Shown: piece after piece, positions 20,401-28,841 of the stretch | Numbering within the stretch: the stretch's first letter is position 1 | Layout: every line of letters starts with the position of its first letter | Assembly (NCBI GenBank): GCA_020829485.1 | Contig: JAIVFU010000024.1 | Span: 1-64,000, forward strand | Source of the DNA: Nostoc sp. CHAB 5834 | GTDB lineage: Bacteria; Cyanobacteriota; Cyanobacteriia; Cyanobacteriales; Nostocaceae | Direction: 5' to 3' | Length of the DNA: 64,000 nt | Position numbers and translations under genes: made by a program | Notes under the pieces: generated by a model | What the model saw: only the letters and a program-made list of their open reading frames with translations | Database searches by the model: none | What the model was told of the DNA's origin: nothing

Positions 20401-21568
20401 ACACAGCACGAGTAATAATCCGCCCATCTACTTCTGGTAGCGCCACATTCATCCCAATATCGCGGGGAGAAAGCCCTTGAAATTGTGACTCCCACTGCTC
20501 AATTGATCCGCCACTCAGGATAACCTGCAACACAGGTACATCTAATTTTTCCCATAGTTCAGTTTGGGGTGTTTCACTTTCCAAGCGTGCTAGAGAAAAA
20601 CTGGTGGTATTCAACAGCACAGCTATTGCTTCGCCTTCTTTGGGTTGAAAAAATTCACTCAACTCAACTTGCACATCAGGTTCACGCAATGAGGAAACAA
20701 ATACTGGCACAGGTTGTAAATTTTTCTGTACCAAAGCTTCGCATAAGGCATCAATGACCTTAGTATTTCCTGCTAAATAATGGGCACGGTAGAAAAGGAT
20801 GCCGATTTTGGGGATTGGGGATTGGGAGATTTGAGGTTCCGAGGTGGATGAATCCAGTTCCGAGGTGGATGAACGGAGTTCCGAGGTGGATGAATCCAGT
20901 TCCGAGGTGGATGAATCCAGTTCCGAGGTGGATGAACAAGATTCTAACTCTCCCTCATCCCCCTCATCCCCCTCATCTCCCTCATCCTCACTCCCCACTC
21001 CCCACTCCCCACTCCCCACTCCCCATTCATACAATCCCACTCGCCCAACTGAACGGGGTAACGGCGGATTGTATGCAGTTAACAGGCAACTGTCGGAGAT
21101 GAATTGCAGAGCATTCACGAAATTTTCCACGCCGCCTTCGCTAAAATACTGCCATACTTGGTTAACAATAGCCAAAGGCACGGTAGACTGAGAAATTAAG
21201 TCGGGATCAAAAGCGTCGTCCCCTGGCATTACAATGAGGGATCTACCATTACGTTGCACAATTTCTTGCACTACTTCTAAACCATAACCCCAGTAGGAAC
21301 GTCCTCCTAACAGGCGCAAAATAATTACTTGGGCAAGTTCTAAAACTTGCTCGCCATAAGTATCTATGCTTAATTGTTGTTGCAACTGCAATAGGTTAGC
21401 GACTCTTAATGCAGGAAAGTTTGTAGGTAATTTTGTCACCGCCGCTGCCAAGGTTTGAATGTCGGTATCAGCAGCCGTAATCAACACGAAAGGCGCTGGA
21501 GTTTGTTCTAAAAGAATTAAACCCTCTGACTGATTCCATCCACCCGATGTGCTACTTATACGATGCAT
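17465..21568 (-). CDS. cobN: Cobaltochelatase large subunit CobN
   Basis: 1367 aa. CobN/Mg-chelatase H-type subunit that binds the corrin (or porphyrin) for ATP-driven metal insertion in cobalamin synthesis. Typical segments include HVGKHGNLEWLPGKS, YHAPDLEPTHDYLAFY, ALGVQPVWDGAARRV, HGYKGAFEMAATVD and the C-terminal NPWALRDIAEKLLEA-like region. Four low-complexity insertions interrupt the conserved sequence in frame: about residues 177-255, 530-572, 870-890 and 1140-1178. All consist of repeats found elsewhere as intergenic DNA. The frame stays open throughout, so the protein is probably made. No CobS/CobT is adjacent, and no cobalamin riboswitch is visible upstream. Confidence 0.93.
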   Translation of the reverse strand: MHRISSTSGGWNQSEGLILLEQTPAPFVLITAADTDIQTLAAAVTKLPTNFPALRVANLLQLQQQLSIDTYGEQVLELAQVIILRLLGGRSYWGYGLEVVQEIVQRNGRSLIVMPGDDAFDPDLISQSTVPLAIVNQVWQYFSEGGVENFVNALQFISDSCLLTAYNPPLPRSVGRVGLYEWGVGSGEWGVGSEDEGDEGDEGDEGELESCSSTSELDSSTSELDSSTSELRSSTSELDSSTSEPQISQSPIPKIGILFYRAHYLAGNTKVIDALCEALVQKNLQPVPVFVSSLREPDVQVELSEFFQPKEGEAIAVLLNTTSFSLARLESETPQTELWEKLDVPVLQVILSGGSIEQWESQFQGLSPRDIGMNVALPEVDGRIITRAVSFKAVQTRNPHLETDVVIYEPVSDRIEFVAKLAANWARLRSKPPQERRIALILANYPNRNGRLANGVGLDTPASCVEILQALHQAGYEVENPPAQGDELIQRLTNGVTNDPEGREWLPVHQSVSWEDYQEYFASLPPAVQQGISERWGVGSGEWGVGEEVREQGAGSRGDEFSPLPPAPRSSASIPVPGIQLGNIFVGIQPARGYDNDPSLNYHAPDLEPTHDYLAFYYWVRETFGADAVVHVGKHGNLEWLPGKSVALSSNCYPEVAFGALPHLYPFIVNDPGEGSQAKRRAQAVIIDHLTPPMTRAELYGSLQQLENLIDEYYEADSLDPSRLPVIRDRIHELVIKENLHLDLGIQNETEIFKSESLILNSIGGYLCELKEAQIRDGLHIFGQCPQGRQLRDLIVAIARIPNRHSPGITRAIAQDWGLDFDPLTADLSMPSGEYSIVNGIECRTLGDIVEVLEEHAALLVEQLINQNSSCRDAIHRVFAGEGDAMNRVSTWIRDRLLPALQQTDQEITHLLHGLDGGYVPSAPSGAPTRGRPEVLPTGRNFYSVDIRAIPTETAWDIGRKAAETLVEYYTQEHGEYPKTLGLSLWGTATMRTGGDDIAEALALLGVQPVWDGAARRVVDFEILPLAILGRPRVDVTLRISGFFRDAFPNLIDLFAQAVSAVADLNEPPEQNPLADAVRQETDLWTSQGLTVEEAEVRSRYRIFGSRPGAYGAGLQGLIESQNWTDDEDLARAYINWSSYAYSSGAGGAGGDGGDGGDGGDKKVNSSSSPSSPLPSPEAFKQRLSQMQVVLHNQDNREHDLLDSDDYYQFQGGLTAAVRSLQGKNPETYFGDNSIPAKPRVRQLKEEIARVYRSRVVNPKWIAGVMRHGYKGAFEMAATVDFLFAYDATAKCVEDYMYQGIVETYLLDPVVSEFIQEKNPYALRDIAEKLLEAHKRNLWEDVNIGTLEALRNLVHQAEAVIEEKSMV
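18035..18145. repeat. CCCCCAT/CTCCCC repeat insertion inside cobN
   Basis: Tandem TCTCCCCCA units (minus strand encodes GGDGGDGGDGG and a Ser/Pro-rich run) sit in frame in the C-terminal third of cobN. The same G/C-skewed repeats occur between genes in this window. Confidence 0.75.
18900..18960. repeat. Paired GACGCGAT-ATCGCGTC palindromes inside cobN
   Basis: Two copies of the palindrome GACGCGAT(T/G)(C/A)ATCGCGTCTC are separated by a short spacer and read in frame as RDAIHRVFAGEGDAMNRVST. This repeat type is otherwise intergenic in Nostoc-like genomes. Confidence 0.75.
19855..19975. repeat. CCCCACT/GCTCCCT tandem repeats inside cobN
   Basis: Heptamers CCCCACT and TGCTCCC repeat in tandem and encode GVGSGEWGVG and GAGSRG-type stretches in frame (about residues 530-572). 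Confidence 0.75.
20810..21035. repeat. 24-bp GTTCCGAGGTGGATGAA array plus heptamers inside cobN
   Basis: About five copies of a 24-bp unit (AGTTCCGAGGTGGATGAATC) encode SSTSELD-type octapeptides, followed by CCCTCATCC repeats encoding DEGDEGDEG and CCCCACT heptamers encoding EWGVGSGEWGVG. All are in frame with cobN (about residues 177-255). Confidence 0.85.
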
Positions 21569-21662
21569 AATCCTGTGTTACCGTTTTAAACTGTTGGTTA
21601 GTAGACAATCAAAACAAACTTTTTTCTCTGCATTCAGCCCCCTCTTACCAAAATGATTGAAA

Positions 21663-23702
21663 ATGCTTAGTTCTCCTGATTTGAGCTTTTCTCGAACCTT
21701 GCCTATTGTTGTATTTAATCAGCTTGGGGAATTGTTGGAACAGATGGCTCAAACGGTGGGAAGTGCCGCTTTGATACTGACAGAAGCTGTGTTGATGCGA
21801 GTTTGCATACCTGTGGAATGGCAAAGGCAAAGGTTTACGTTGGTGGTTTCTGAGCAGTTTAGTGCGCTTCTGATAGGAAACTTAGCGCAGGGGGATGAGG
21901 GAGATGAGGGAGAACAAGTAACGACTCAGAACTCGGCGCTTAATGCTCAGTTGACATTTAATTTAGAGGCGATCGCAACATTTGTCTACGAATTGAGAGA
22001 CTTGTTTGAGTGTGATTCCGCCACTTACCAAAATCTCGAAGGCTATCGCCAAATTATTCAGCCCAATGATGCCACCCTCCAAAGTCAATTCTCGCTGTTG
22101 TTATTAGAATATCTCTTAACTCAGCCAAGCCAAGAAATAATAGCACCTCTAAGCTCAACTGCGCCGACAGTTTATATCTGTCAACCAGTGGAAGATGCTT
22201 TAAAAAAACAGATTTCCCAAGAGCGGCTGTTGAATCAGGTAACAACGCAGATCCGCAAAAGCCTGGATTTGCCAGTGATTATGGCAACAGCAATTACACA
22301 AGTGCGTGAGTTTCTAGAATTAGACAGATTAGTAATCTATAAATTTGCAGGTTCCAAAGTCAAGGCTCAATACCAGTCTGACAGTATTTCTCTCAATGGA
22401 ACGGCACTGGTAACAGACATGGAACTATCGGTTGGGGAACCTTCCAAAATTTATTTTTATATACATGAGAGCAACGGTAAACACTCACCTCCTGTGTCAG
22501 TTAATAATCAACCATTACTAGAAGACTGCCAACAGTATGGAGGTTATATTGTCTATGAAGTCCGGGCTACAGATGCTATTACATCAGTGTTGAATTACAC
22601 AGAAAAAAATTGCTTTATCCGAACCTCTCAATGTTGGGAAAAGTATCGCCAAGGCTTTACCTTAGCTGTGGATGATGTTGAAAAAACTTATGCTCTAGAA
22701 GAGTGTTTGTTAAATTTTTTGAGGGAATGCCAAGTTAGGGCTAAGTTGGCTGCACCGATTATATTTGAGGAAAAATTGTGGGGATTGCTGATTGCTCATC
22801 AGTGCGATAATCCCCACCAGTGGAATGATAGCGAAAAAAACTTGCTGATTGCGATCGCAGAACAATTAGCGATCGCAATTCACCAAGCTGAGTTAATGCA
22901 AACGCTCACCCAAGAAAAACAAACTCTCGAACAACGAGTTATTGAGCGCACAATAGGACTACGTGATGCCCTCCTCGCTGCCGAAGCTGCTAACCGTCTC
23001 AGAAGTGAGTTTCTTGCTACTATCAGTCACGAATTGCTCACGCCTTTAACTTATGTGATTGGGATGTCGTCTACATTGTTACGTTGGCCTTTGGGTGAAT
23101 TGAGTCAACGACAACGGGGTTATCTGCAAACAATCCACGACAGTGGAGAGCATTTATTAGAAATGATTAATGACATCCTCGATTTATCGCAAATCGAGGC
23201 TGGTAAGACAGCTTTAAATATTTCAGAATTTTCTTTGGTGAATGTTGCCCAAAATACTGTTGAGTCACTGCGAAAAAAAGCAACAAGCGAACAAATTAAT
23301 CTTAACCTTGATTTGCAAATCGATCCCAGGCGCGATCGCTTTACCGCCGATGCTGAACGAGTAGAACAAATTCTCTGGAATCTGTTAACTAATGCGATTA
23401 AATTTACCCCCGAAAGTGGCAGCGTTACCTTACGTCTTTGGGTGGAAGATGATACTGCTATTTTTCAAGTGGAAGACACCGGGATTGGTATTCCCGATGA
23501 ACAATTACCATTACTTTTTGAGAAATTTCAGCAACTCGATACACCCTATCGCCGCCGCTACGAAGGTACTGGACTTGGACTTGCTTTAACGAAACAACTT
23601 GTGGAACTCCATCGGGGACGAATTGAAGTAGAATCAACTGTAAGTATTGGCTCAATTTTTACTATATGGATACCAACTCAGGCAATGAGAATAGTGAGTT
23701 AG
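21663..23702 (+). CDS. GAF-domain sensor histidine kinase
   Basis: About 679 aa from the ATG at 21663; a TTG two codons upstream is also open. Layout: an N-terminal sensory region (1-140; possibly DICT-like), a GAF domain (about 200-425), a HisKA domain with H-box SHELLTPL (near 460) and a HATPase_c domain with N-box NLLTNAIKF, EDTGIGIP and GTGLGLAL. It should be a cytoplasmic hybrid-free kinase; no receiver or cognate regulator is adjacent. The GAF resembles phytochrome-superfamily domains: in the YRQGFTLAVDD...ECLLNFLRECQVRAKLAAPI segment, Cys348 falls where the chromophore cysteine normally lies, but the usual following His is Leu. A short in-frame DEGDEG repeat (76-85) is the same repeat as in cobN. 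Confidence 0.85.
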   Translation: MLSSPDLSFSRTLPIVVFNQLGELLEQMAQTVGSAALILTEAVLMRVCIPVEWQRQRFTLVVSEQFSALLIGNLAQGDEGDEGEQVTTQNSALNAQLTFNLEAIATFVYELRDLFECDSATYQNLEGYRQIIQPNDATLQSQFSLLLLEYLLTQPSQEIIAPLSSTAPTVYICQPVEDALKKQISQERLLNQVTTQIRKSLDLPVIMATAITQVREFLELDRLVIYKFAGSKVKAQYQSDSISLNGTALVTDMELSVGEPSKIYFYIHESNGKHSPPVSVNNQPLLEDCQQYGGYIVYEVRATDAITSVLNYTEKNCFIRTSQCWEKYRQGFTLAVDDVEKTYALEECLLNFLRECQVRAKLAAPIIFEEKLWGLLIAHQCDNPHQWNDSEKNLLIAIAEQLAIAIHQAELMQTLTQEKQTLEQRVIERTIGLRDALLAAEAANRLRSEFLATISHELLTPLTYVIGMSSTLLRWPLGELSQRQRGYLQTIHDSGEHLLEMINDILDLSQIEAGKTALNISEFSLVNVAQNTVESLRKKATSEQINLNLDLQIDPRRDRFTADAERVEQILWNLLTNAIKFTPESGSVTLRLWVEDDTAIFQVEDTGIGIPDEQLPLLFEKFQQLDTPYRRRYEGTGLGLALTKQLVELHRGRIEVESTVSIGSIFTIWIPTQAMRIVS

Positions 23703-24081
23703 GAGTCATGCGATTTTAGATTTTAGCCCACTGTTCGTTACTTAACTCGCCTCGATTCATCAACAGACTATGCCTGCGTTCGCCTATTTTTTAGGATACA
23801 ACGAGTTTGAAAACCCACATACACTATACATGAAATTTTTGCAACTAACTTAAGTATGAATAAATAATCTATCTTAAGGGGGTTTTTGAAAGCAGTTACA
23901 GCAAATAAGCTGTTACTTGATTGTTGAAAATAGCTTTCTATAGCAGGAGTACTTAAACTTTTATATTTAAGTACTTTTTATCTAAACTATGATTTACGCA
24001 CTGCACAAATTAACCATAATGTGAATTATGGTATTTGGTCGCAGATAATATCAGCTAACCAAACTACTAAATTTTTTATTT
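23703..24081. other. Gap downstream of the kinase, holding a terminator
   Basis: No gene. The only clear structure is the hairpin at 23948-23979, listed separately. The rest is AT-rich. Confidence 0.45.
23948..23979 (+). terminator. Rho-independent terminator
   Basis: AGTACTTAAA (23948-23957) and TTTAAGTACT (23966-23975) form a 10-bp stem with an 8-nt loop followed by a run of T. It would end plus-strand transcripts about 250 bp after the kinase stop. Confidence 0.7.
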
Positions 24082-24909
24082 TTAGGCCAGGCTAATAAGC
24101 ATTTTTTCAAAAACTTTCAACACAGGCTCTTCTCCATTGTCTCTAGTGAAAATAGTATAATTTGGGTGAGAGTTGATTTCAATTAACCAATATTGGTTAT
24201 CTCGATCTAAGACTATATCTAAACCACCATAATCAAGGTCTAATTCTTCAAAAATTGGTTTAGCAAAATTAGCAATCTCTGACAATATTTGTGGCTCGTT
24301 GATATACTTTGCTTTTGCACCATTCCAGTGCAGAGGGCTGAGGTTCCCCGCAAACTCTGCATTACTTATATCTTTCTCATAAAGCAAAACTAACTCTTTA
24401 TTTAAGAAAACCGCTCTATATTCAGATTTTATGTGAATAAATTCTTGAGCGATCGCAACGTAATCAGACTTTTTATAATTTATATTAAAAATCTCTTTTA
24501 AAGCAGTTTCAATTTCATTTGTATTCTTACATAGAAAGACGTTATGTCCACCAGAGCCAGAATTCCTTTTGACAATAACAGGTGTTTCAAATTTATCTTT
24601 TATTTCTAATATAATATCTTGAAAAGTTGGGAATTTTAAGTACATCTTATACTTAAGTTCGCAAAAAGGGGAAAGAAAACCTACTGTCCGAGGAAGTTTG
24701 ACCTTTTGCTTTAAAATATGGTAGGTGTATTCCTTATCTTTTATGATCTGTGCTACTGCTTGATTGATTAACGGAGTACTATAATTACAAAAATAATGCT
24801 GTTTATTATTCAGTTTTACTTTTAATAAGTTTTCAGCCGGATGAATAATTTCATAGCTGATATTTAAGTTTTTACAAGCTTGGAGCAATAGCAAAACGTT
24901 GTCTAACAT
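24082..24909 (-). CDS. ATP-grasp domain protein (RimK-like)
   Basis: 275 aa. ATP-grasp features: a lysine and glycine-rich loop VIVKRNSGSGGHNVF (about residues 112-126), IAQEFIHIKSEYRAVFLN, GGLDIVLDRDNQYWLIEINSHPNYT with the metal-binding D/E/N residues at the end. Such enzymes join a carboxylate to an amine or thiol using ATP (RimK, peptide ligases, cyanophycin-like). The substrate is not known; no precursor peptide or amino-acid enzyme is adjacent. Its codon usage is notably AT-rich compared with neighbouring cobN. It lies downstream of, and in the same direction as, the proline-rich membrane protein. Confidence 0.8.
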   Translation of the reverse strand: MLDNVLLLLQACKNLNISYEIIHPAENLLKVKLNNKQHYFCNYSTPLINQAVAQIIKDKEYTYHILKQKVKLPRTVGFLSPFCELKYKMYLKFPTFQDIILEIKDKFETPVIVKRNSGSGGHNVFLCKNTNEIETALKEIFNINYKKSDYVAIAQEFIHIKSEYRAVFLNKELVLLYEKDISNAEFAGNLSPLHWNGAKAKYINEPQILSEIANFAKPIFEELDLDYGGLDIVLDRDNQYWLIEINSHPNYTIFTRDNGEEPVLKVFEKMLISLA

Positions 24910-24972
24910 AAATACTTAAATTTAAACGTCCAAATTACGAACTTCTACTGAGCGTAGCCGAAATATTACGAA

Positions 24973-25845
24973 TTACAAATTATTCTTACTTGCTGTTTGC
25001 CGTTTAAAAATTACTATCTCAGTACCAACAACTGGGTTACGCGCTATCAACCTATTTTGGGAGTCGATAATTTCTAAATGGGTAAAATCCAGTTCTTGAG
25101 AGCGTTGTAATATTTCCGCAGCTAGTTTGTCCTGCTGAGATTCTTTGAGAGTGTACCAATCGTCACTAATTTTGACCGTAAGATTACTTGTGCGGAAGTT
25201 AGCTTGAATTGACTTTATCAGACCAGAGGCAATGCGATCGCTAATTTCGGCTACCTGATTTTCAATAGCCGCAATCAAGGCTTGCTCAGGTGTCAATTCT
25301 ATCGCAGGCGTTGGCGTGGGAATTGGTTCTGGTTCCGGCGTTGGCGTTGGCGGAATTTCTACTTCTGGCGGCGGCGTAATTTCCTCTGGTAGCTGTGGTT
25401 CTGGTGTAACTGACTCAGGTGGAGTAGTTATCGTTGGTGTCGGTGTAGGAACTTCTTCAACGGGTGGAACTGTTGCGATTTCAGTAGGTTTACCAGTAAA
25501 GACACTCGCAGTTGTCCAAACAATAATTACAGCAATTGCAGTAACAATTCCAGTCAAAGCTGTATCTGATAACTTTGTTGACAAATTTGATGGTAAAAAC
25601 AAGCGGATTGTCCTTAAAAGTCCACCCCACCACAACTGAAACTGCTGGAAAAAACTAGGTTTTTCCTCAGTACCAGGTGGCGGTGCTGTTTCCAGTTTCT
25701 CCACCGTTACTTCTAAAACCCCAATCGTCCCTTGCAGAAGTTGGATAATTTTAGCCTTCCAAAATGGCTGAACTCTCTGGTAAGGTTTTTGGGGAGATTG
25801 AGTTACTTGCTTATCCGTCGGTTTTGACTGATTGTCTTGTGACAT
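24973..25845 (-). CDS. Proline-rich single-pass membrane protein
   Basis: 290 aa. About 100 N-terminal cytoplasmic residues, a membrane helix (about 101-117, TGIVTAIAVIIVWTTASVF), a Pro/Thr/Glu-rich linker (about 120-185), and a C-terminal domain (188-290) with alternating charge. I do not recognise a characterised family, though similar proteins are common in filamentous cyanobacteria. It is divergent from the metallophosphoesterase at 25982. Confidence 0.7.
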   Translation of the reverse strand: MSQDNQSKPTDKQVTQSPQKPYQRVQPFWKAKIIQLLQGTIGVLEVTVEKLETAPPPGTEEKPSFFQQFQLWWGGLLRTIRLFLPSNLSTKLSDTALTGIVTAIAVIIVWTTASVFTGKPTEIATVPPVEEVPTPTPTITTPPESVTPEPQLPEEITPPPEVEIPPTPTPEPEPIPTPTPAIELTPEQALIAAIENQVAEISDRIASGLIKSIQANFRTSNLTVKISDDWYTLKESQQDKLAAEILQRSQELDFTHLEIIDSQNRLIARNPVVGTEIVIFKRQTASKNNL

Positions 25846-25981
25846 GGAACTTTCACCAAAAGCAGCGAATCAAAGACAAACAAAGTACATTATTACTGGT
25901 GCTGCCTTCTTTTGCCTTAATGTATCACTTCAATTGCACATTGCTTCAGCTAAACTGACTATTTATTAAATTTGGTGAGTT

Positions 25982-26899
25982 ATGAACCTCAAACGCCGTC
26001 AATTTTTATTTTTAAGTAGCCTCAGTGCCATTGGTACAGGATTTTTAGCCTGGATGTTAGCTGATAAAAATCATCAAACTGCTGATATTACCGATTCAAC
26101 AACAGCTATAGCCGCCACCCCAGCTAAAAAAGACTTGTTATTACGTTTTGTGTCTGTGGCTGATACAGGGACTGGCGCTAAAGGACAGTATGCTGTGGCT
26201 GGAGCGATGAACGCATATCACAAGCGAAATCCTTATGATTTAGTTGTTTTAGCTGGAGACAACATTTACAATAACGGCGAAATTGAGAAAATCAGTGCAG
26301 TTTTTGAGCGTCCTTATCAATATTTACTAAAACTTGGTGTGAAATTTCAGGCTTGTTTAGGTAATCACGATATTCGTACTGAAAATGGTGATCCACAAGT
26401 CAAGTATGCTGGCTTTAATATGAAGGGACGTTATTATACATTTAAACGTAATCAAGTACAATTTTTCGCTTTAGATACTAATAGTAATGCTGATTGGAAA
26501 AACCAGCTAACTTGGTTAGAAAAAGAATTAAGTCTTAGTAATGCTCCTTGGAAAGTTGTATTTGGCCATCATCCGATTTATTCATCGGGTCAGTATGGGA
26601 GTAATGCAGATTTTATTAAAACTTTCACTCCTTTATTTAAAAAACACGGCGTTCAACTTTACATCAATGGTCACGAACACAGTTATGAACGCACTCGTGC
26701 TATTAATGGTACAACTTATTTAATTTGTGGTGCGGGTGCTGGTAATCGTCCTGTAGGGCGTTCTGAGTGGACAAAATATTCTACGAGTGATTTAAGTTTT
26801 GCCTCTTATGAGGTGTATAAAGATAGAATAGAAGTAAGTGCGATCGCTACTGATAATCGCGTTTTTGATAAAGGTATTATTCAATTGAAATCAGCATAA
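25982..26899 (+). CDS. Exported metallophosphoesterase
   Basis: 305 aa. The N-terminus MNLKRRQFLFLSSLSAIG has a twin-arginine-like motif followed by a hydrophobic core, so Tat export is likely. The calcineurin-like fold shows VADTGTG, LAGDNIYNNG, LGNHD, VVFGHHPIYSSG and NGHEHSYER, the metal-binding motifs of purple-acid-phosphatase-like enzymes. It probably cleaves phosphate esters in the periplasm. The stop codon is only 5 bp before ptuA. The last about 90 bp recur after ptuB (28842-28934), suggesting that the defence cassette inserted at this gene's 3' end. Confidence 0.9.
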   Translation: MNLKRRQFLFLSSLSAIGTGFLAWMLADKNHQTADITDSTTAIAATPAKKDLLLRFVSVADTGTGAKGQYAVAGAMNAYHKRNPYDLVVLAGDNIYNNGEIEKISAVFERPYQYLLKLGVKFQACLGNHDIRTENGDPQVKYAGFNMKGRYYTFKRNQVQFFALDTNSNADWKNQLTWLEKELSLSNAPWKVVFGHHPIYSSGQYGSNADFIKTFTPLFKKHGVQLYINGHEHSYERTRAINGTTYLICGAGAGNRPVGRSEWTKYSTSDLSFASYEVYKDRIEVSAIATDNRVFDKGIIQLKSA

Positions 26900-26904
26900 T
26901 TATT

Positions 26905-28164
26905 ATGAAAGTCAAGCGCTTGAAAATGCAATCATTCCGTGGAATCGGTAATTTGACGCTTGATTTCCATAAAACTGAGCCAATTGTACTTATTGGTATC
27001 AACGGCGTGGGTAAATCAAGTATTCTTGATTGCCTTGCTATTCTTTTGTCCCGTTTTACTAGCTCGATTCAACACTCAACACCTTCTGGAAGACTCTTCA
27101 CCGAGGAAGATATCACTAATAGTCAAAAAGAAACACATAATGAAATTATTGTTTCATTTAATTCTGAGGAAGCAACATGGTCTCTGACAAAGGTACGCAG
27201 AGGACGCAGCAAAGATACTAGCAGTCATCTGTCAGCCATAACAAAGGTTGCTGAAAATATCAAAAAAGATTTATATACATTTGATAAGTTAAACATTCCT
27301 GTTTTAGTTTATTATTCCACCAATCGGGCGGTGTTAGATATTCCTTTGAAGATTCGCACAAAGCATTCATTTGAACAAATAGATGTATATGAAAACGCAC
27401 TTACAGGAGTAGGAAGTGAGTTTAGAATATTCTTTGAATGGTTTAAAAAGCAAGAAGATTTAGAGAATGAATTACGGCTAGAAGATAATTCTAGTTATCG
27501 GGATAGGCAATTAGAATCAGTGAGGCAAGCCATATCTTCATTAATACCGAGTTTTTCTAATTTGCGCGTGCGTCGTTCCCCTCTAATGAGAATGACTTTG
27601 CAAAAACAAGGTGAAGAACTTATAGTCAATCAGTTATCTGATGGGGAAAAATGCTTGTTGGCAATGGTGGGAGATTTAGCAAGACGATTAGCGATCGCTA
27701 ACCCTAGTTTACCAGATGCACTCCAAGGTAGTGGCGTTGTTTTAATTGATGAAATCGAACTCCACCTACACCCAAAATGGCAACGAGAAATTATTCTAGC
27801 TTTGACAAGAACATTCCCCAATTGCCAATTTATTGTCACCACCCATTCGCCTCAAGTAATTAGCCAAGTCAAGCCGGAAGGAATTTATATTCTAGAAAAA
27901 ACAGACGAAGGTGTTGTTGCTAAAAGACCAGAAAGTTCCTTTGGGAGAGACAGCAATCGAATATTAGAAGACCTCATGGGTGTTCCCGCACGTCCACAAG
28001 AAATTAAAGATCGTTTACATGAGTTATTTAGACTCATTGATGAAGGGAATCTTGATGGTGCTAGGCAATTATCTCAGGAAATTTCTGACATTATTGGACA
28101 AGATGAGCCGGAATTAGTAAAAGCAAGTGTGTCTATTCGACGCAAAGAGATTTTGAAGCGGTGA
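26905..28164 (+). CDS. ptuA: Septu-like defence ATPase (PtuA type)
   Basis: 419 aa AAA/ABC-type ATPase of the SMC/RecF-like class: Walker A GINGVGKSS (31-39), signature LSDGEK (near 249), Walker B VVLIDEIELHLHP (near 277), H-loop TTHSPQ (near 310). It overlaps the HNH gene by 4 bp (GTGA), the gene order and coupling of Septu systems, in which PtuA and the PtuB nuclease together degrade nucleic acid during phage infection. A role as a generic anti-phage AAA_21 ATPase outside Septu remains possible. The phosphoesterase just upstream is probably not part of the system but could provide its promoter. Confidence 0.82.
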   Translation: MKVKRLKMQSFRGIGNLTLDFHKTEPIVLIGINGVGKSSILDCLAILLSRFTSSIQHSTPSGRLFTEEDITNSQKETHNEIIVSFNSEEATWSLTKVRRGRSKDTSSHLSAITKVAENIKKDLYTFDKLNIPVLVYYSTNRAVLDIPLKIRTKHSFEQIDVYENALTGVGSEFRIFFEWFKKQEDLENELRLEDNSSYRDRQLESVRQAISSLIPSFSNLRVRRSPLMRMTLQKQGEELIVNQLSDGEKCLLAMVGDLARRLAIANPSLPDALQGSGVVLIDEIELHLHPKWQREIILALTRTFPNCQFIVTTHSPQVISQVKPEGIYILEKTDEGVVAKRPESSFGRDSNRILEDLMGVPARPQEIKDRLHELFRLIDEGNLDGARQLSQEISDIIGQDEPELVKASVSIRRKEILKR

Positions 28165-28796
28165 AATATATCAAAAAAAGTCAGGAGCCAGAAAGTTTTA
28201 CCGTTTGGAAAAACCTAGCAAATGAAGATTGGCAACCAAGTTGGGACAACTTCAGCAAACCACAAAAAACCGATGTACATGATTCCTTGTTGCAAGAGCA
28301 AGGTTTTATCTGTTGCTATTGTGGAAGACGTATTACCAAGGATATTAGCCATATTGAACATCTAAAACCTAGATATCCTTATACTGAGCTAACGCTGGAA
28401 TACACAAATATGCTGGCTTCATGCCAAAGAGAAAGAGAGCGTAAAGAACCTCTGCACTGTGGGAGCAAGAAAGATCATTGGTACGACGAGGATTTGATGG
28501 TTTCACCCATAAATGCGAATTGTGAGGCGTTTTTTAACTACACCGATGATGGCCAGATTTTGGCGACAGATAATTCAAAAAAGCAATTAGCTGCTGAAAC
28601 AACAATTGATAAACTCGCACTCAATATTGACAAGCTGAAAGATTTACGTGCAAAAGCTCTTGATCCAATCTTGGAAATCATTAATACAATCACAGAGGGA
28701 GAGAGACAAGACTTAATTATAGGTTTCAGTGAAACTGATTCTAAAGGATATTATGAAGAGTTTTGTGCTGCGATTATCTATTTCCTAAAAAATTAG
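28161..28796 (+). CDS. ptuB: HNH endonuclease (PtuB type, TIGR02646-like)
   Basis: 211 aa, starting at the GTG that overlaps the ptuA stop. Motifs: a zinc-ligand pair CCYCGRRI (51-57), HIEHLKPRYPY with the HNH histidines (64-74), YTNMLASCQRER (81-92), and LHCGSKKD (98-105). This matches the retron/Septu-associated HNH family that I recall as TIGR02646. In Septu it is the nuclease effector activated by PtuA. All likely catalytic residues are present. Confidence 0.82.
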   Translation: MKYIKKSQEPESFTVWKNLANEDWQPSWDNFSKPQKTDVHDSLLQEQGFICCYCGRRITKDISHIEHLKPRYPYTELTLEYTNMLASCQRERERKEPLHCGSKKDHWYDEDLMVSPINANCEAFFNYTDDGQILATDNSKKQLAAETTIDKLALNIDKLKDLRAKALDPILEIINTITEGERQDLIIGFSETDSKGYYEEFCAAIIYFLKN

Positions 28797-28841
28797 TTTT
28801 AATGGCGTAGCCTGTTCTAGACATTGGATTCACTTTATACT

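Noticed and set aside
20815..21102. Plus-strand frame with PRWMNPVPRWMN repeats inside cobN
   Set aside because: It is the antisense reading of the 24-bp repeat array; the cobN frame is the conserved one.
21569..21656. Cobalamin riboswitch upstream of cobN
   Set aside because: The 88-bp cobN-kinase spacer is too short and lacks the B12-box motif.
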